From Actinomycetota bacterium (GTDB taxonomy: Bacteria > Actinomycetota > Actinomycetes > Actinomycetales > Microbacteriaceae), in the NCBI GenBank assembly GCA_030840335.1, contig JAUZFR010000053.1:1-33080 (forward strand): a stretch of DNA of 33,080 bases. The letters run 5' to 3'. Positions 23,684-31,657 of this stretch are shown here, piece by piece. The notes under the pieces are model-generated. The model did no database searches, had not been told where the DNA came from, and worked only from the letters and a program-made list of their open reading frames with translations. Numbering within the stretch: the first letter of the stretch is position 1; each line of letters starts with the position of its first letter. The position numbers and the translations under genes are program-made.

Positions 23684-24786
23684 GCACTCCGCGGCATCCG
23701 ATTCGACTCGCCCACCTCGGGCTTGGCGCGTTTTCCCGCGCCCATCAGGCGTGGTACACGCAGGCCGCCAACGATCGCGGTGCTGACTGGGGCATAGCGG
23801 CATTCACTGGCCGAACGCCCGACATCGCTCGGGAGCTGTCCGCCCAGGACGGCCGGTACACGCTGATCACGCGTGCCGCGAATGGCGACTCCGCGCAGGT
23901 GATCGACAGCATTGTCTCGGCATCGGACGGCGCGGACAACGCAGCCTGGACCTCGACTCTCGCGAATCCGGATGTCGCGGTCGTGACTGTCACCGTTACC
24001 GAGGCCGGCTACCTCCCGGCCGCGACTCCGCCCCGTCGCCTCGCCGAGGGTCTGCGCGCTCGCCGCGCCGCCGCATCCGGACCCATCGCGATCGTGTCCT
24101 GTGACAACGTTCCCGCCAACGGAACGAAATTGAAGGAGTTGGTGCTCCAGCAGGCCGATAACGACCTGTCGGAGTGGATCCACGACAACGTCTCCTTCGT
24201 TGTGACGATGGTGGATCGGATCACGCCGGCGGCGACCGATGAGGATCGCCGCATCGCGCGCGGGCTGGTCGGCTGGGATGACCGGGTGCCGGTGGTCACG
24301 GAACCGTTCAGCGAGTGGGTGCTCCAGGGCGAGTTTCCGGCGGGGCGACCCGACTGGCACGAGGTGGGTGCGCAGTTCGTCGACGACGTCGAACCGTACG
24401 AGAATCGCAAGCTGTGGCTGCTCAACGCCGGTCACTCCCTTCTCGCATACCGCGGTCTCGAGCGGGGGCACTCGACCGTGTTCGACGCGTTCGCCGACGA
24501 GACCCTGCGCGGTGAGGTCGAGCAGCTCTGGACCGAGGCGCGCCCGGTGCTCGCGCTTCCGGCGGACGAAGTGGATGCGTGGCTTGAGCAGCTGAGAACA
24601 CGGTGGCAGAATCCGCGCATCGAGCACCGCCTTGCGCAGGTTGCTCAGGGAGGGGAGCAAAAAGTGCCCGCGCGAATCCTGTCGGTCGCCCACGAGAGGG
24701 AGGCTGCCGGCCTGCCGCCCGGGGAGGCCGGCGCCGAAGTCGTCGCCGCGTGGAATCGTTACCGAAAGACAACGGGAGCATCATGA
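23680..24786 (+). CDS. uxuB: Mannitol dehydrogenase-family protein, probable D-mannonate oxidoreductase (fructuronate reductase)
   Basis: 368 residues. It reduces D-fructuronate, the UxaC product, to D-mannonate using NADH. Family motifs are in order: [15 protein letters not shown] (nucleotide site, near residue 13), [31 protein letters not shown] and the catalytic-lysine/His region [20 protein letters not shown]. coli UxuB and most members run to 450-490 residues; this protein is about 100 shorter, mainly in the C-terminal helical domain, although the frame is intact. It may be a naturally compact subfamily. The gene overlaps the upstream TIM-barrel gene and downstream manD by ATGA. Position between uxaC function and mannonate dehydratase supports the role. 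Confidence 0.85.
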   Translation: MSTPRHPIRLAHLGLGAFSRAHQAWYTQAANDRGADWGIAAFTGRTPDIARELSAQDGRYTLITRAANGDSAQVIDSIVSASDGADNAAWTSTLANPDVAVVTVTVTEAGYLPAATPPRRLAEGLRARRAAASGPIAIVSCDNVPANGTKLKELVLQQADNDLSEWIHDNVSFVVTMVDRITPAATDEDRRIARGLVGWDDRVPVVTEPFSEWVLQGEFPAGRPDWHEVGAQFVDDVEPYENRKLWLLNAGHSLLAYRGLERGHSTVFDAFADETLRGEVEQLWTEARPVLALPADEVDAWLEQLRTRWQNPRIEHRLAQVAQGGEQKVPARILSVAHEREAAGLPPGEAGAEVVAAWNRYRKTTGAS

Positions 24787-26021
24787 AAATCGACAAAGCC
24801 GAAGTGATCGTCACGAGCCCGGATCGCAACTTCGTCACCCTCAAGCTGACCACCGACGACGGGCTCACCGGACTCGGCGATGCAACGCTGAACGGGCGCG
24901 AACTCTCCGTCGTGAGCTACCTCGCGGATCACGTGGTGCCACTGCTGATCGGCCGCGATGCGCACAACATCGAAGACACCTGGCAGTTTCTGTACCGCAG
25001 CGCCTACTGGCGGCGAGGTCCCGTGACGATGGCGGCGATTGCCGCCGTGGACGTCGCCCTGTGGGATCTGAAAGCGAAGGCCGCGGGAATGCCGCTCTAC
25101 CAGTTGCTCGGGGGTGCCAGTCGCACTGGGCTGCTCGCCTACGGGCACGCGAGCGGCAAAGACATCCCCGAACTGTTCGATTCGGTTCGATCGCACCTCG
25201 ATCAGGGCTATCGCGCCATCCGCATCCAGACCGGGGTGCCCGGATTGCGCGCAATCTACGGCGTCGCATCCAACGTCACGTCAGCGGGCAACACGGGCAA
25301 GCGGTACGACCACGAGCCAGCCCAGCGAGCGCCGCTCCCCGTCGAAGAAGACTGGGACACCCGCGCGTACCTCACGCACCTGCCCGGGGTGTTCGAGGCG
25401 GTGCGCAACGAGTTCGGGCCGAGCATCCCGTTGCTGCACGACGGACACCACCGGATGACGCCAATCCAGGCGGCGAAGCTCGGGAAAGCACTCGAACCAT
25501 ATGACCTGTTCTGGCTCGAAGACTGCACGCCTGCCGAGAACCAGGCCGCCCTGCGACTTGTGCGCCAGCACACGACCACACCGCTCGCGATCGGCGAGGT
25601 GTTCAACACGGTCTGGGACTATCAGACCCTCATCACCGAGCAACTCATCGACTACGTGCGAAGTGCAGTCACTCACACCGGCGGCGTGACCGCGCTCAAG
25701 AAGATCCTCGAATTCGCGGCGCAGTATCAGATCAAGTCCGGCATGCACGGACCGACCGACATTTCGCCCGTCGGAATGGCCGCAGCGATGCACCTCGGAC
25801 TCGCGATCCACAACTTCGGGATCCAGGAGTACATGAAGCACGGCGAGGCGACGAACAGAGTGTTCGAGCAGTCGTTCAGTTGGAATGACGGCATGCTGCA
25901 CCCGGGCGACCAGCCGGGTATCGGCGTCGAGCTGAAAGTGGATGAGGCGGGCAAGTATCCCTATCAAACGGCCTATCTGCCGTACAACCGGCTGGCCGAC
26001 GGCACAGTTCACGATTGGTAG
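24783..26021 (+). CDS. manD: D-mannonate dehydratase, ManD/RspA type (enolase superfamily)
   Basis: 412 residues from ATG 24783; upstream frame extension lies inside uxuB and is not coding. It dehydrates D-mannonate to 2-keto-3-deoxy-D-gluconate. Residues match characterised ManD closely: R147 and Y159 at the same numbers, then D220 and H222 (LLHDGHH), E246 (WLEDCTP), E272 (IGEVFNT) and H322 (MHGPTDISP). The Tyr-Arg pair and DGHH are the marks of catalytically efficient ManD rather than of the broader RspA-like proteins. This is a non-orthologous replacement for UxuA. The gene is coupled to uxuB. A CCGGTC-GCG-GACCGG hairpin (26023-26037) follows the stop. Confidence 0.93.
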   Translation: MKIDKAEVIVTSPDRNFVTLKLTTDDGLTGLGDATLNGRELSVVSYLADHVVPLLIGRDAHNIEDTWQFLYRSAYWRRGPVTMAAIAAVDVALWDLKAKAAGMPLYQLLGGASRTGLLAYGHASGKDIPELFDSVRSHLDQGYRAIRIQTGVPGLRAIYGVASNVTSAGNTGKRYDHEPAQRAPLPVEEDWDTRAYLTHLPGVFEAVRNEFGPSIPLLHDGHHRMTPIQAAKLGKALEPYDLFWLEDCTPAENQAALRLVRQHTTTPLAIGEVFNTVWDYQTLITEQLIDYVRSAVTHTGGVTALKKILEFAAQYQIKSGMHGPTDISPVGMAAAMHLGLAIHNFGIQEYMKHGEATNRVFEQSFSWNDGMLHPGDQPGIGVELKVDEAGKYPYQTAYLPYNRLADGTVHDW

Positions 26022-26041
26022 TCCGGTCGCGGACCGGGCGG

Positions 26042-26055
26042 AAACGATAGCGTTT
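26042..26055. promoter_or_regulatory. Palindrome AAACG-ATAG-CGTTT before the last two operon genes
   Basis: AAACG (26042-26046) and CGTTT (26051-26055) are a perfect inverted repeat with a 4-bp centre, in the 38-bp gap between manD and the ABM-fold gene. This is the only intercistronic gap in the operon. The AAACG/CGTTT halves recall LacI- or KdgR-type operators in general form. It could be an internal regulatory site for the last two genes. Confidence 0.4.
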
Positions 26056-26059
26056 ATCC

Positions 26060-26380
26060 ATGAGCCCTGACCCAGTCGTCGTGACCGCCTACTTTCATCC
26101 ATTGCCCGGAAAGCGCGAGGAGCTTCTTGAGGCACTCCGCATCGCGATCCCAGGGGTTCACGACGAACCGGGATGTCTGCTCTACGCGATCCAGGAAGCT
26201 CCCGATGGCACGATCGTCATGATCGAAAAGTGGGAGAGCGAGGCGCTGCTCGACGAGCACGGATCGAGCGCGGCGGTCGCCGCAGCCGCTCCCACCTTCG
26301 CGACGGCGCTCAGTTCACCGGTCGCCGTGACTCGCCTGAGACCGATTCCCATCGGCGATCCCGTGAAGGGCGCTCTGTGA
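26060..26380 (+). CDS. Antibiotic biosynthesis monooxygenase (ABM)-fold small protein
   Basis: 106 residues. The pattern PVVVTAYFHPLPGKREELLE, IPGVHDEPGCLLYAIQEA and TIVMIEKWESEALLDEHGSS is the dimeric alpha/beta ABM fold. Members include quinone monooxygenases, but also LsrG-like isomerases and many stress or catabolic proteins without known activity, so the family name should not be read as a function. The start ATG 26060 lacks a good Shine-Dalgarno. It is coupled by GTGA to the hydroxyacid dehydrogenase downstream, and the two form the tail of the glucuronate operon. A tautomerase, mutarotase or isomerase role on a keto-sugar acid would fit the context but is inference. Confidence 0.82.
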   Translation: MSPDPVVVTAYFHPLPGKREELLEALRIAIPGVHDEPGCLLYAIQEAPDGTIVMIEKWESEALLDEHGSSAAVAAAAPTFATALSSPVAVTRLRPIPIGDPVKGAL

Positions 26381-27426
26381 GCGACCGCCTCCGAGTGGTT
26401 GTCGCGACGCCACTCGCCGAGGAACTCTGTGTGCTGATCGAGCAGCGCGAACCGCGCATCGACCTCATTCGCGATCAGGAACTGCTTCCGCCGCAGCGGC
26501 ATCCCGGCGATCACGTCGGCGATCCCGAATTCACGCGAACGCCCGAGCAGCAGGCGCGCTTTGAGGCCCTCGTCGACTCCGCGCAGGTGTTGTACGGTCT
26601 GCCTGACGAGTCGGGTGCGGCCATGCATCGCACTGCCGACGCCAACCCCGGCCTCCTCTGGGTGCACGCGACGCCGGCGGGCGGCGGCGCGCAAGTGAAG
26701 GCATCCAAGTTGAGTGAGGAGCAGCTGAAGCGCATAGCCTTCACTACGTCCGCAGGGGTGCACGCCTCGACCCTCAGCGAATTCGTGCTGCTCGGTGTTC
26801 TCGCCGGCGCGAAAGAGCTGCCGCGGCTGCGCGAACGCCAGCAACGTCACGAATGGAACAAGCGCTGGGCGCTCGGTCAGGTCGCCGAGCAGACCATTCT
26901 CGTCGTCGGTCTCGGCGGCATCGGGCGACGCTCGGCGGAACTGCTGGCCGCGCTCGGGGCGACCGTCATCGGCGTCCACAGGCATCCGGTCACGAGCCCC
27001 GGGGTCTCAAAAGTCGTCCCGGTCGAGCAGCTGGCGGATGCGGCATCCGAAGCCGATGCGATCGTGCTCGCGCTCCCCGGCACCGACCTGACGCACAAGA
27101 TGCTCAGTCGCGAAGTGCTCGCACGGGTCAAGCCCGGCATCACCATCGTCAATGTGGGTCGCGGCACGACCGTCGACGAGGAAGCCCTGATCGAGGCGCT
27201 GGAGGATGGCCGGGTCGGTTTCGCCGCACTCGACGTCGTGTACTCGGAGCCGCTTGATCCGGACAGCAAGCTCTGGGATCTTCCGAATGTGTTGATCAGC
27301 CCGCACGTCGCAGCGCTCAGCAACCAGGAGGATCGACGCATCGCGGAGCTGTTCGCGCAGAACGCGACGCGGTTCCTGGATGGCCAGCCGTTGCTCAACT
27401 CGGTTAACACCCGTGAGTTCTACTGA
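26377..27426 (+). CDS. D-isomer-specific 2-hydroxyacid dehydrogenase
   Basis: 349 residues from GTG 26377, overlapping the previous stop (GTGA). The Rossmann motif VVGLGGIGRRSAELLAALG lies near residues 172-190. The catalytic trio is complete: arginine in NVGRGTTVDEE (about 260), glutamate in VVYSEPLDP (about 289) and histidine in ISPHVAAL (about 309). Relatives are glyoxylate/hydroxypyruvate, 2-ketogluconate and phosphoglycerate dehydrogenases; the N-terminal substrate domain here is diverged and does not point to one. At the end of a glucuronate operon, reduction of a keto acid or 2-keto sugar acid is plausible. The operon appears to end here; 191 bp of non-coding DNA separate it from rplY, with no strong terminator seen. 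Confidence 0.88.
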   Translation: MSDRLRVVVATPLAEELCVLIEQREPRIDLIRDQELLPPQRHPGDHVGDPEFTRTPEQQARFEALVDSAQVLYGLPDESGAAMHRTADANPGLLWVHATPAGGGAQVKASKLSEEQLKRIAFTTSAGVHASTLSEFVLLGVLAGAKELPRLRERQQRHEWNKRWALGQVAEQTILVVGLGGIGRRSAELLAALGATVIGVHRHPVTSPGVSKVVPVEQLADAASEADAIVLALPGTDLTHKMLSREVLARVKPGITIVNVGRGTTVDEEALIEALEDGRVGFAALDVVYSEPLDPDSKLWDLPNVLISPHVAALSNQEDRRIAELFAQNATRFLDGQPLLNSVNTREFY

Positions 27427-27617
27427 TAAGCTCGGCCACTGGTTTTAGAAATGAAATCGACAGAACTTCGGCGAGGGATCTGCAGCAAGCAATCTGCGAT
27501 CCGTAATCGACGCGGTGGAGTCCAGCTTTCCGGCTAGTCCTCACGCTGACATGCGTTCGAGTTGAACAACAGACCACGATCTGGGCCGCCCGCAACCGGC
27601 CCGCAAGGAGAAACACC

Positions 27618-28247
27618 ATGGCCGACGACAACAAGCTCATCGCCGAACCGCGTACCTCGTTCGGTAAGGGTGCTGCGCGCAAGATCCGCGCACTCAACAA
27701 GATCCCCGCAGTGATCTACGGACACGGCACCGAGCCGCAGCATGTCACGCTGCCGGGACACCAGGTCGCGCTGATCATCCGTAAGGCGAACGCGATCCTC
27801 GATCTCGACATCAATGGCAAGAGCCAGCTGGCGCTCGTGAAGGATGTGCAGAAGGACCCGGTGCGCCAGATCATCGAGCACCTCGACCTCATCGTCGTGC
27901 GCAAGGGCGAGAAGGTCACCGTTGACATCGCGGTGCGTGTTGAGGGCGAATCCGCTTCGGGCACGACCGTCAACCACGATGCCAACACGCTGTCGATCGA
28001 GGCAGAAGCCACCAACATCCCCGAGTTCCTCACCGTCTCGGTCGAGGGCCTCGAGGAGGGCGCGCACATCCTCGCGAAGGATGTCGCACTGCCCGCTGGC
28101 TCCACGCTGATCACCGACCCGGAGACGCTCGTCATCAACGTCACCGGTGAAACCGCGCAGGACCTCGGCGAAATCGAAGAGGCCGAGCCCACCGAAGAGG
28201 CCGCGGAGGGTGCAGAAGAAGCATCCGCCGAGGAGCCGGGCGAGTAG
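27618..28247 (+). CDS. rplY: 50S ribosomal protein L25 / general stress protein Ctc
   Basis: 209 residues with a strong AAGGAG ribosome-binding site before ATG 27618. The N-terminal L25 domain that binds 5S rRNA shows [20 protein letters not shown] and VIYGHGTEP. The C-terminal TL5/CTC beta-domain runs from about residue 100 ([13 protein letters not shown]) to 185. The acidic glutamate/alanine tail is usual for the long actinobacterial form. pth follows after 50 bp, as in Bacillus and Mycobacterium. Normally prs lies just upstream; here prs is about 18.7 kb away. Confidence 0.96.
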   Translation: MADDNKLIAEPRTSFGKGAARKIRALNKIPAVIYGHGTEPQHVTLPGHQVALIIRKANAILDLDINGKSQLALVKDVQKDPVRQIIEHLDLIVVRKGEKVTVDIAVRVEGESASGTTVNHDANTLSIEAEATNIPEFLTVSVEGLEEGAHILAKDVALPAGSTLITDPETLVINVTGETAQDLGEIEEAEPTEEAAEGAEEASAEEPGE

Positions 28248-28297
28248 TTTCCCTGCTCCGCTCACTACTGACACGGCTACGCCGCGTAAAGCCGCCA

Positions 28298-28882
28298 GTG
28301 GACACAAACCAGTGGCTTGTAGTCGGGCTCGGCAATCCCGGGCCCGGCTACGCCGGCAATCGCCACAACGTCGGCAACATGGTTGTCGGCGAGCTTGCGG
28401 CGCGCGCATCCGCCCCGTTCAAAAGCCATCGCACCAACGCGCTGGTCGCTGAGGGCCGAACCAGCGTTGATGGTCCACGGCTGATTCTTGCGAAGCCGAC
28501 ATCGTTCATGAATGTATCCGGCGCACCAGTTGCCGCCCTCGTGCGGTTCTACAAGATAGACCCGTCGCGAATCATCGTGGTTCACGACGAGCTGGATGTT
28601 CCGTTCGACACCCTTCGCCTCAAAGTTGGCGGAGGGCACGGCGGTAACAACGGCATCCGCGACATCATCTCGGCGCTCGGCACCGGAGATTTCATCCGGG
28701 TGCGCGTTGGTATCGGGCGACCTCCTGGCCGGCAGCCCGCCGCCGATTTCGTGCTGCACGATTTCTCGGGCGAGGAGCGCAAGGTTCTGCCGAACATCCT
28801 CTCGGATGCGGCGGATGCCGTCGAACACATCACTCGCGAAGGGCTCGCCGCCGCGCAGCTGCGGTGGCATACCGCTTCGTAG
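28298..28882 (+). CDS. pth: Peptidyl-tRNA hydrolase
   Basis: 194 residues from GTG 28298; no clear Shine-Dalgarno. It recycles tRNA from prematurely released peptidyl-tRNA. Family landmarks: [20 protein letters not shown] with the catalytic histidine, [10 protein letters not shown] with the conserved asparagine, [16 protein letters not shown] with the catalytic aspartate, [13 protein letters not shown], and [20 protein letters not shown]. All key residues are intact. It follows rplY closely and its stop (28880-28882) directly abuts the stop of the convergent gene. Confidence 0.97.
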   Translation: MDTNQWLVVGLGNPGPGYAGNRHNVGNMVVGELAARASAPFKSHRTNALVAEGRTSVDGPRLILAKPTSFMNVSGAPVAALVRFYKIDPSRIIVVHDELDVPFDTLRLKVGGGHGGNNGIRDIISALGTGDFIRVRVGIGRPPGRQPAADFVLHDFSGEERKVLPNILSDAADAVEHITREGLAAAQLRWHTAS

Positions 28883-29347
28883 TCACCACTCCGACTGGTA
28901 GCCGTTTCTCGTCAGCCAGGCGCGCGCACAAAACGCCATGCGCGCGGCGCTCGCCAGGTGAGCGTCGAACACGATCGACACGGTTTCCCGCGGAACAATG
29001 ATGCGGTCCGCGATGTTTGAGATGATCTCCCGGCCGCAACGCGCCAGCATCCTCGCCACCTGCTCAGCGAGAAGCGGATGATCGATCGGTGCGAGAGATT
29101 GCGCTTCACCGAGTTGAAACACCGAACCGTCGCCGATGTTGAGTTCGATGTAGCGGTACATCCAGACATCCTGGTTCGCCCACAGCGCGATCGAACGCAG
29201 AGGGGACGGGTGCAGGAACAGTCCGTGTTGGAAATCCAGGTCTATGGATGACGCCACGATCTCGGGAGCGAGACCACCGTCGACGTCGTTGACGAGCTTG
29301 CTCAGGTCGTAAAACCGGTGCCGAGTGAGCTCGTCGATCGCCTGCAT
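28883..29347 (-). CDS. Hypothetical protein, 154 residues
   Basis: I do not recognise a family. The predicted protein has no signal peptide or membrane segment and a mixed alpha/beta composition. It is fairly rich in aromatic and hydrophobic residues in the middle (LFLHPSPLRSIALWANQDVW, MYRYIELNIGDG) and ends in a helical, alanine-rich part with one Cys pair region (MLARCGREI, MAFCARAWL). The start ATG 29345-29347 has no Shine-Dalgarno at proper distance; TACAGT about 7-12 bases upstream could be the -10 box of a leaderless transcript. It is convergent with pth with no gap. The other five frames are poorer, and the sequence looks like a folded protein rather than a chance frame. Confidence 0.6.
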   Translation of the reverse strand: MQAIDELTRHRFYDLSKLVNDVDGGLAPEIVASSIDLDFQHGLFLHPSPLRSIALWANQDVWMYRYIELNIGDGSVFQLGEAQSLAPIDHPLLAEQVARMLARCGREIISNIADRIIVPRETVSIVFDAHLASAARMAFCARAWLTRNGYQSEW

Positions 29348-29456
29348 TACTGAACTGTATCGCCAACACCACCTCCAGTTCTGTGCCCAGTGTGGGGCTG
29401 ATTGGCCGGCCGAGACTAGGGATTTTGGCGAGTAGAACGACCGTTATCGTTGAGGT

Positions 29457-30341
29457 ATGCGTGTGTTGGTGGCCGGCGCGTCCGGAGCGATTGGACGGGT
29501 CCTCGTGCCCCACCTCCTCGAAGCCGGGCACACGGTTGTTGGCATCACGCGTCGCGCCGGATCGCTGGCCGACACCGGGGCACAGGAGATCGTCGCGGAT
29601 GTCTCACGTCGCGCGGAGTTCCTGGCGGCACTCGACGGAGTTCGAGCGGACGCCGTCGTGCACCAGCTCACCGCGTTGAAGAGGCCGCCGATGCACTACC
29701 GCGACATGCGCACGACGAATCGGCTGCGCCATGAGGGAACGAGCACCCTGATCGCCGCGGCGCGTCGGGTCGGCGCGACGAAGTTCGTGGGCGCATCCAT
29801 CTTCTATGGTTACGGTTTCTCCGATCATGGTCGCCTCCCGGTCGATGAGATGTCGCCCTTCGGCGAGCCGGATGGCGAGAACGACGCCGTGCAATTCGCA
29901 CTGCTCAGTCTCGAACAGCAGGTGCGGGCGTTCGGCGGCGTCACCCTTCGCTACGGACTGGTCTATTCGCCTGAGGTGAAGTCCGTTTCGCCCGTGCCAG
30001 CCCGGTGGCGGGGCCTGCTGCCCATGCTGCACGTCTCGGACGCCGCGGGCTCGGTCGTTGCAGCTCTCGCGAAGGGCAAGCCCGGCGAGGCCTACAACAT
30101 CGCGGACGATAACCCGATGACCTACCGCGCGCGCGAGAAGGCCCTCGCCGTCGCGGCGGGGGTACGGCCTCCGCTCGTGCTTCCGGATGGGGTGCTCCGC
30201 ACCGCGGCCCCTTTCGGCTCCCAGTTGCTCACGCGCACGAGCATCCGGATGTCAACTGACAAGGCACGCAGGCAACTCGGCTGGTCGCCGCAGTATCCGT
30301 CGATGGAGGACGGCCTCGCCCGGCGGCCCGACGAAGGCTAA
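29457..30341 (+). CDS. NAD-dependent epimerase/dehydratase-like (extended SDR, atypical)
   Basis: 294 residues from ATG 29457, preceded by GAGG. The Rossmann motif is VAGASGAIGRVLVPHLLEAG at the N-terminus, followed by DAVVHQLTAL, FVGASIFYGYGFSDHG around the expected Ser/Tyr region and LRYGLVYSP. The YxxxK motif is not in its standard form, so the protein belongs to the atypical SDR branch (NmrA/epimerase-like). Catalytic activity cannot be assumed. The C-terminus contains AYNIADDNPMTY, typical of substrate-domain ends. Its TAA overlaps the stop of the convergent SnoaL-like gene by 4 bp. No pathway partner is visible. Confidence 0.82.
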   Translation: MRVLVAGASGAIGRVLVPHLLEAGHTVVGITRRAGSLADTGAQEIVADVSRRAEFLAALDGVRADAVVHQLTALKRPPMHYRDMRTTNRLRHEGTSTLIAAARRVGATKFVGASIFYGYGFSDHGRLPVDEMSPFGEPDGENDAVQFALLSLEQQVRAFGGVTLRYGLVYSPEVKSVSPVPARWRGLLPMLHVSDAAGSVVAALAKGKPGEAYNIADDNPMTYRAREKALAVAAGVRPPLVLPDGVLRTAAPFGSQLLTRTSIRMSTDKARRQLGWSPQYPSMEDGLARRPDEG

Positions 30342-30718
30342 CGGCTGGCGCGCTCCTGCAGTGCTGCAACGACGACCGGCCAGTTCGCTTTCTCGAAGAT
30401 CAGCTCGATGGTCACGATGCGTCCGTCCCTCACGGTGACCAGCTCGACGCACGGAACCGCTCCCGCCGCGGTGTCGGTCACGAAGTCGTAGACGACGCAT
30501 GCGTCGTCACCGTCGGTAAAGACCTTGCGGATGTCATTCCTCACAAGCACGGGCAGCAGGCGCGCCAACGCGCTGATCCATTGCGCCTTGTCGAAAGTGT
30601 CCCCGGCGAGCGTCGCGACGAGGTCCTCCGCGAAGAGGTCGTCGAGCAGTCCGAGTTTCTTCGCGCCGACCGAATCAACGTAGGCGGTGGCGAGGATGGC
30701 AGCTTCACTCTGTGGCAT
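30338..30718 (-). CDS. SnoaL/ketosteroid-isomerase-like (NTF2 fold) protein
   Basis: 126 residues from ATG 30716-30718. Features of the NTF2-like cone fold: an N-terminal helix (AAILATAYVDSVGAKKLGLL) and DDLFAEDLVATLAG. These are followed by strands CVVYDFVTDT, VPCVELVTVRDGRIVTIELI and FEKANWPVV. Such proteins include polyketide cyclases, isomerases and many of unknown role. The gene is divergent from the metallo-hydrolase gene (48-bp gap) and convergent with the SDR gene. No Shine-Dalgarno is evident; a leaderless start is possible. Function remains open. Confidence 0.72.
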   Translation of the reverse strand: MPQSEAAILATAYVDSVGAKKLGLLDDLFAEDLVATLAGDTFDKAQWISALARLLPVLVRNDIRKVFTDGDDACVVYDFVTDTAAGAVPCVELVTVRDGRIVTIELIFEKANWPVVVAALQERASR

Positions 30719-30766
30719 GCCGATCACCGTACCGCCAGTATGGACTGAACGAAAGGAGTGTTCGAG

Positions 30767-31606
30767 ATGCCGGTGTGGATTTGTGCGGCGTGCGCGGTCG
30801 AGCATCCGGATACCGCCGAGCCTCCCACGCGGTGCCGCATTTGCAACGACGAACGACAATACGTGCCCATGAGCGGGCAGTCATGGACAACTCTCGAGCG
30901 GCTGGGCGCGGCGGGCACGCAGCTCACGATCGTGGAGGTCGAGCCGAACCTGTTCGGCATCTCGGAGCATCCTCAGGTGGGTATCGGCCAGCGCGCGCAC
31001 CTCATTCGGACCGCTGGTGGAAACCTGTTGTGGGATCCGACCGGCTTCGTGGATGAGGCGGGCGCCGAGCAAGTTCGCGCGCTCGGGCCGGTTGCGGCGA
31101 TCGTGGCCAGCCACCCGCACATGTACGGCGTGCAGGTCGAGTGGTCGCGGGCGCTCGGTGGGGTTCCGGTGCTGGTGTCGGAAGCGGACCGCGAGTGGGT
31201 GCAGCGACCGGACGCGGCGGTCGAGTTCTTTGGCGGCGACTTCTTCAGCGGCGACCACGAGGTAGTGCCGGGCGTGACCCTGCGAACGCCGGGCGGCCAC
31301 TTCCCTGGCAGTGTCGTTGCTTACTGGTCTGAGGGCGCCGAAGGTCGCGGCGTGCTGCTGTCGGGCGACACGATCTTCCCAGGGCCGGATGGCAAGTGGG
31401 TGTCCTTCATGCGGAGCTATCCGAACAACATTCCGCTCTCGATCGCCGTCGTCGATCGCGTGGCGAGGGCCACGAACGCGCATCCGTTCGATCGCATCTA
31501 TGGCAACTTCGGCGGCGTCATCCCGACGGACGCGCAGGCCGTCGTGCGCCGCTCCGCGGACCGTCAGATGTCGTGGATGCGAGGCGACTTCGACGACCTG
31601 ACCTGA
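30767..31606 (+). CDS. Metallo-beta-lactamase-fold protein with N-terminal zinc ribbon
   Basis: 279 residues; ATG 30767 is 8 bases after AAAGGAG (30752-30758), while the GTG at 30758 overlaps that site and is less likely. The first 35 residues hold two Cys pairs, ICAAC and CRIC, forming a probable zinc ribbon. The MBL fold follows: AHLIRTAGGNLLWDPTG, then SHPHMYG in place of the usual HxHxDH, GGHFPGS with a metal histidine, and LLSGDTIF with the bridging aspartate. The final conserved histidine is missing (YGNFGG). Several ligands are therefore altered, so it may bind one metal or be non-classical. It is divergent from the SnoaL-like gene and upstream of mfd. Confidence 0.8.
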   Translation: MPVWICAACAVEHPDTAEPPTRCRICNDERQYVPMSGQSWTTLERLGAAGTQLTIVEVEPNLFGISEHPQVGIGQRAHLIRTAGGNLLWDPTGFVDEAGAEQVRALGPVAAIVASHPHMYGVQVEWSRALGGVPVLVSEADREWVQRPDAAVEFFGGDFFSGDHEVVPGVTLRTPGGHFPGSVVAYWSEGAEGRGVLLSGDTIFPGPDGKWVSFMRSYPNNIPLSIAVVDRVARATNAHPFDRIYGNFGGVIPTDAQAVVRRSADRQMSWMRGDFDDLT

Positions 31607-31644
31607 TCCATGACCGGGGCGAGCAGCCTGTCAGCCGCCCCGCC

Positions 31645-31657
31645 TAGACTGGATGCG
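31645..31657 (+). promoter_or_regulatory. Putative -10 element and leaderless start of mfd
   Basis: TAGACT at 31645-31650 is followed by six bases and then GTG 31657, which is where transcription would begin. No Shine-Dalgarno precedes the GTG and no good -35 is seen. Confidence 0.4.

Noticed and set aside
26060-26380. Reading the ABM protein as an antibiotic-biosynthesis enzyme
   Set aside because: No biosynthetic genes are nearby and the fold is used widely; the operon context is sugar-acid catabolism.
28248-28297. Hairpin-like GGC-TACG/CGTA-GCC between rplY and pth
   Set aside because: Only four contiguous stem pairs with a bulge; rplY and pth are expected to be cotranscribed.
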